Assembly: GCA_030832235.1 (NCBI GenBank)
Contig: JAURJO010000413.1
Span: forward strand, 1-8,715
DNA length: 8,715 nucleotides
Direction: 5' to 3'
From: Verrucomicrobiota bacterium
GTDB lineage: Bacteria; Verrucomicrobiota; Verrucomicrobiia; Opitutales; Opitutaceae
Shown here: one piece after another, positions 6,301-8,715 of the stretch
Position numbering within the stretch: the stretch's first letter is position 1
Layout of the letters: each line of letters begins with the position of its first letter
Position numbers and translations under genes: made by a program
Notes under the pieces: generated by a model
The model's database searches: none
Seen by the model: the letters and a program-made list of their open reading frames with translations, nothing else
Told to the model about the DNA's origin: nothing

Positions 6301-7671
6301 TCAGGTTGAAAAGTGCTTCGCGACCTTGCGGACGGCCGCGCCGATCTCGCGCACGTGGGCCTCGTCCATCGATTCGTTGAGCGGGCATTGGACTCCCGTG
6401 GCGAGGATCGCCTCCGCCTCGGGGCACCGCACGCGGGAGTAATCCATCGCCGTGAGCCCCGCCTCCTTGATAGGCCAGCGGCCGGCGAAGAACGCGTGTT
6501 CCCGGAAGACCTTGGTGCCGTAAACGGGCACCGGGATGTAGCCGGCCGAAGCCGTGGCGCCCTCCGCGCGCAGGGCTTCCACAAACTCCGCGCGCGAGCA
6601 CTTCAGTCTCTCGAGCCGCAGGCGGAAATAGAAGAACCAGAACGTGCCGCGATCCTCCGCCGGCAAAGCCGGCGGCTGCACCGAGGGCAGACCGGAGATC
6701 TCCTCGATCAACGCGCGGCCCAGCACCGCGCGCTTCGCCGCGATCGCCTCCAGCCGGTCCAACTGCGCCGCGCCGAAGGCCGCCTGCAACTCGCTCATGC
6801 GGTAGTTGGTCGCGAGCACCCCGGTCTGGTCCCACGTGAAACCGCCGGTGCCGCGATCGAACCCCTTGTCCGCAAACTTTTGCAGCGCCGGGCCGAGACG
6901 AGCATCGCTCGATGCTACCACGCCGCCGTCGCCCGTGCCGATGTGCTTCGAGTTCATCAGCGAAAAACACGCCGCATGCCCGACCGTTCCCACCGGCCGG
7001 CCGCGGTGCCTCGCGCCCCACGCCTGCGCGCAGTCCTCGATGAGGAAAAGCCGGTGCTTGTCCGCGATGGCGCGCAGCGCATCCAGATCGCAGGGCGTGC
7101 CGGCGAGGTGCACGGCGATGATCGCCTTGGTGCGCGGCGTGATCGCCCGTTCCACCGCGGCCGGATCAAGGTTGTAGGTCGCCGCCCCAAGGTCCGCGAA
7201 AACCGGGATCGCCTGCTGGAAGAGGATGCCCGTGACCGTGCCGAAATCGGTCACCGGCGAGGTGATGACCTCGTCACCCGGGCCGACGCCCGCCGCCGCC
7301 ACCGCGATGTGCACCGCCGCCGTGCCGGATGAGCAGGTCATGACATGCTCGCGCGGGCAGTGGACCCTGAACCGCTCGATGAAGAGCGCGGTCTGTTTGT
7401 TCACACCCTTGCCCAGCCAGTAGAACAGCGAAGCCTGCGCGATGGCCTCGGCGACCTGCTTCTGCTCGCGGACATCCCAACGCAACCACGCCCCCGGCCT
7501 GGACCGCACCGCCCTCGGGCCGCCGAGTTTGGCGAGCTGGCCGGCATTCACGGGCGCCTTGGCGTCGGCACCGCGCAGCCGGTTCGGAAGTTGAGCGGCG
7601 AGCCAGGCGGCCGCGCTGGTCGCGACGAGCCTACGCCGCGAAATGGGGTTTCTCGTCGCCGGGGTGGGCAT
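6301..7671 (-). CDS. DegT/DnrJ/EryC1/StrS-family PLP aminotransferase with Tat signal
   Basis: A 456-residue fold-type I PLP enzyme of the sugar/cyclitol aminotransferase family, which usually transfers an amino group to a keto-sugar or keto-cyclitol. Motifs in order: LGGPRAV (49-55), TCSSGTAAVH (112-121, phosphate-binding region), ITSPVTDFGTV (136-146), IEDCAQAWGA (211-220, with Asp213 expected to contact the PLP pyridine nitrogen), FSLMNSKHIGTGDGG (236-250, with Lys242 as the expected Schiff-base lysine) and NESMDEAHV near the C-terminus. The catalytic set looks complete. The oddity is the N-terminus: SRRRLVA (11-17) followed by an Ala/Leu-rich stretch is a twin-arginine signal, adding about 45 residues to the usual length. 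Export after PLP loading is therefore expected. It is the first gene of the operon. No Shine-Dalgarno is visible before the ATG at 7669-7671. Related proteins are often labelled scyllo-inosose aminotransferases, but substrate is not established. Confidence 0.92.
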   Translation of the reverse strand: MPTPATRNPISRRRLVATSAAAWLAAQLPNRLRGADAKAPVNAGQLAKLGGPRAVRSRPGAWLRWDVREQKQVAEAIAQASLFYWLGKGVNKQTALFIERFRVHCPREHVMTCSSGTAAVHIAVAAAGVGPGDEVITSPVTDFGTVTGILFQQAIPVFADLGAATYNLDPAAVERAITPRTKAIIAVHLAGTPCDLDALRAIADKHRLFLIEDCAQAWGARHRGRPVGTVGHAACFSLMNSKHIGTGDGGVVASSDARLGPALQKFADKGFDRGTGGFTWDQTGVLATNYRMSELQAAFGAAQLDRLEAIAAKRAVLGRALIEEISGLPSVQPPALPAEDRGTFWFFYFRLRLERLKCSRAEFVEALRAEGATASAGYIPVPVYGTKVFREHAFFAGRWPIKEAGLTAMDYSRVRCPEAEAILATGVQCPLNESMDEAHVREIGAAVRKVAKHFST

Positions 7672-7948
7672 GGTGCAAAGGACGTTGGAATCGCGGCTGG
7701 AAGTAAAGTACGCAGCCGGGAAAGCCGCCGCGTCAGGTCGTCACCACCTGGAAACGAGGCGGCTCCAAAGCCATCCTCCGTTTTAACCGAACCGTCCGGA
7801 TTTCGGCCGACGAGCCGGTTCCAATCCGGGCTTGCGTGACAGGTCGCCGCCTGACCATGACCCTGGCGCCCGCCGGCGCTGGTTCGCACGAACGAATCCT
7901 GCACATTGCGCCCCCAAAAACCTAAACCGCACCGATTTTTGTCCTGTC
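7672..7948. promoter_or_regulatory. Divergent intergenic control region
   Basis: These 277 bp separate the minus-strand aminotransferase operon from the plus-strand flavoprotein gene and must carry promoters for both. I see no convincing sigma70 -35/-10 pair on either strand. The best minus-strand -10-like element is TACTTT (plus-strand bases AAAGTA, 7695-7700), but no -35 lies at good spacing. Neither start codon has a clear Shine-Dalgarno sequence. GGTTCG-type half sites occur at 7788-7793 (as CGAACC) and within a palindrome at 7881-7894. No gene is supported here: an open minus-strand frame to 7904 has low-complexity out-of-frame composition. Confidence 0.5.
7882..7893. promoter_or_regulatory. 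Palindrome GTTCGCACGAAC, candidate operator
   Basis: Perfect 5-bp arms, GTTCG and CGAAC, flank a 2-bp centre, equivalent to GTTC-N4-GAAC. It lies 55 bp before the flavoprotein ATG and about 210 bp from the operon start. The core agrees with the Verrucomicrobia LexA motif as I recall it (TGTTC-N4-GAACA), but the outer T and A are G and G here. It could be a site for another repressor, or chance. Confidence 0.3.
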
Positions 7949-8715
7949 ATGCTGAAGCTGCTTCCCTGCTCCCTTCTCTTCGTCCTCTGCTTTTCCCGCG
8001 CGCTGGCGGCGCACGACGTCGTGATCTACGGCGACACGCTCGCGGGCATCAGCGCGGCGATCCAGGCGGCCCGCCTGAACAAGACCACCCTGCTGCTTTC
8101 GCCCACCGCCCATATCGGGGGCGTCGCGACGTCGGGCCTCACCGCGACGGACATGAACCGGAGCACCTCGATCGGCGGCATCGCGCGGGAGTTCTACCAG
8201 GAAATCTACACGCATTACCTGCAGCCGGCGGCCTGGCGAGGACAGACCCGCGATGAGTTCTTCGAGCTGTCCAAGAAGCGCACCTACACCGGGAAAAACG
8301 ACGCGCTTCGCATGCAGTGGGTCTACGAGTCACACGTCGCGGAACGCATCCTCGAGGGGATGCTGCGCCGCGCGGGCGTCGAGGTCGCGCGCCGGAAGCG
8401 GATCGCCGAGACTCCCGCCGCGGTCGAACTGAAGGACGGGCGGATTATCGCGCTCCGCACCGAGGACGGCGGCCGCTACGCGGGACGCATGTTCGTCGAC
8501 GCGTCCTACGAAGGGGATCTGATGGCGCGTGCGGGCGTCAGCCACATCATTGGACGCGAGGCCAACCGCGCTTTTGGCGAGACGTTGAACGGCATCCGCC
8601 TCGCGGGGGTGGTCGGGGCCGGAGAGAAGTCGATCGACCCTTACGTGCGACCCGGCGATCCGATCTCGGGACTTTTGCCGTTCATCGACGGGAAGCTCTG
8701 GGGCCAACCGGGCGA
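7949..8715 (+). CDS. Secreted FAD-dependent oxidoreductase, 3'-truncated
   Basis: The frame opens at ATG 7949 and stays open to the window edge (255 complete codons); family members are usually about twice this long or more. Residues 1-20 form a Sec signal peptide ending in RALA|A. Then come DVVIYGDTLAGISAA (23-37), a Rossmann dinucleotide-binding motif in the G-x-T-x-A-G form typical of the FAD_oxidored (PF12831-type) family; HIGGVATSGLTATDMN (55-70); IGGIAREFY (75-83); and MFVDASYEGDLMARAG (181-196), a hallmark of this family. The cysteines at 7 and 14 do not sit in a lipobox, so a lipoprotein is unlikely. Likely periplasmic, oxidising or dehydrating an unknown, possibly carbohydrate, substrate. 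It is transcribed divergently from the aminotransferase operon across a shared 277-bp region. No clear Shine-Dalgarno precedes the ATG. Confidence 0.88.
   Translation, partial: MLKLLPCSLLFVLCFSRALAAHDVVIYGDTLAGISAAIQAARLNKTTLLLSPTAHIGGVATSGLTATDMNRSTSIGGIAREFYQEIYTHYLQPAAWRGQTRDEFFELSKKRTYTGKNDALRMQWVYESHVAERILEGMLRRAGVEVARRKRIAETPAAVELKDGRIIALRTEDGGRYAGRMFVDASYEGDLMARAGVSHIIGREANRAFGETLNGIRLAGVVGAGEKSIDPYVRPGDPISGLLPFIDGKLWGQPG

Noticed and set aside
4894..6309. A 471-codon open frame on the + strand opposite the TonB receptor
   Set aside because: It lies antisense to strongly supported receptor sequence and is a by-product of GC-rich codon bias. Its translation is Arg/Gly/Val-rich with no domain signature.
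6089..7021. A 310-codon minus-strand open frame across the receptor/aminotransferase junction
   Set aside because: It overlaps two well-supported genes in another frame and has typical GC-shadow composition.
6313..7332. A 339-codon + strand open frame opposite the aminotransferase
   Set aside because: It is antisense to a gene with intact catalytic motifs; Arg/His/Ala-rich and without recognisable domains.
7866..7879. Small hairpin GCGCC-CGCC-GGCGC in the divergent region
   Set aside because: Only a 5-bp all-G/C stem, expected by chance at this base composition and with no T-tract.
7548..7904. A 118-codon minus-strand open frame reaching into the divergent region
   Set aside because: It overlaps the aminotransferase start in a different frame, has no ribosome binding site, and its sequence shows no conserved motif.

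Overview
The window looks like a chromosomal segment of a Verrucomicrobia bacterium, most likely Opitutaceae. This rests on the very high GC content, a SusD-less TonB-dependent receptor with an N-terminal carboxypeptidase-regulatory-like domain, Tat-exported metabolic enzymes, and an exported FAD-dependent oxidoreductase of a type common in Verrucomicrobia and Planctomycetes. The lineage call comes from protein style only; there is no rRNA or marker gene here.

Layout. (1) 1-1117 (+) is the 3' part of a large, probably exported, helical-barrel (six-hairpin glycosidase-like) protein. (2) 1118-1559 is a convergent gap. It holds a degraded C-terminal piece of an AraC-family regulator, a bulged hairpin, a plausible rho-independent terminator on the + strand and a GC-rich hairpin just past the end of the minus-strand operon. 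(3) 1560-7671 (-) is a tightly packed four-gene unit, transcribed in this order: a DegT/DnrJ/EryC1/StrS-type PLP aminotransferase with a twin-arginine signal, a 997-residue TonB-dependent receptor (3-nt gap), a Tat-exported canonical amidohydrolase (short gap), and a second amidohydrolase-like protein that lacks the usual metal ligands (4-nt overlap). (4) 7672-7948 is a 277-bp divergent control region. (5) 7949-8715 (+) is the first 255 codons of a Sec-exported FAD-dependent oxidoreductase that runs off the window.

How the genes may work together (inference). The receptor would bring a ligand across the outer membrane. The Tat-exported aminotransferase and amidohydrolase, and the divergently encoded secreted flavoprotein, would act on it or its products in the periplasm, and the signal-less amidohydrolase-like protein would act in the cytoplasm. 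A modified sugar, cyclitol or other polyol-derived compound would suit these families, but no residue seen here fixes the substrate. The unusual points are a PLP aminotransferase predicted to be exported, its placement directly before an outer-membrane receptor, and the pairing of a canonical with a metal-site-altered amidohydrolase. No mobile element, CRISPR array, tRNA or rRNA was seen.
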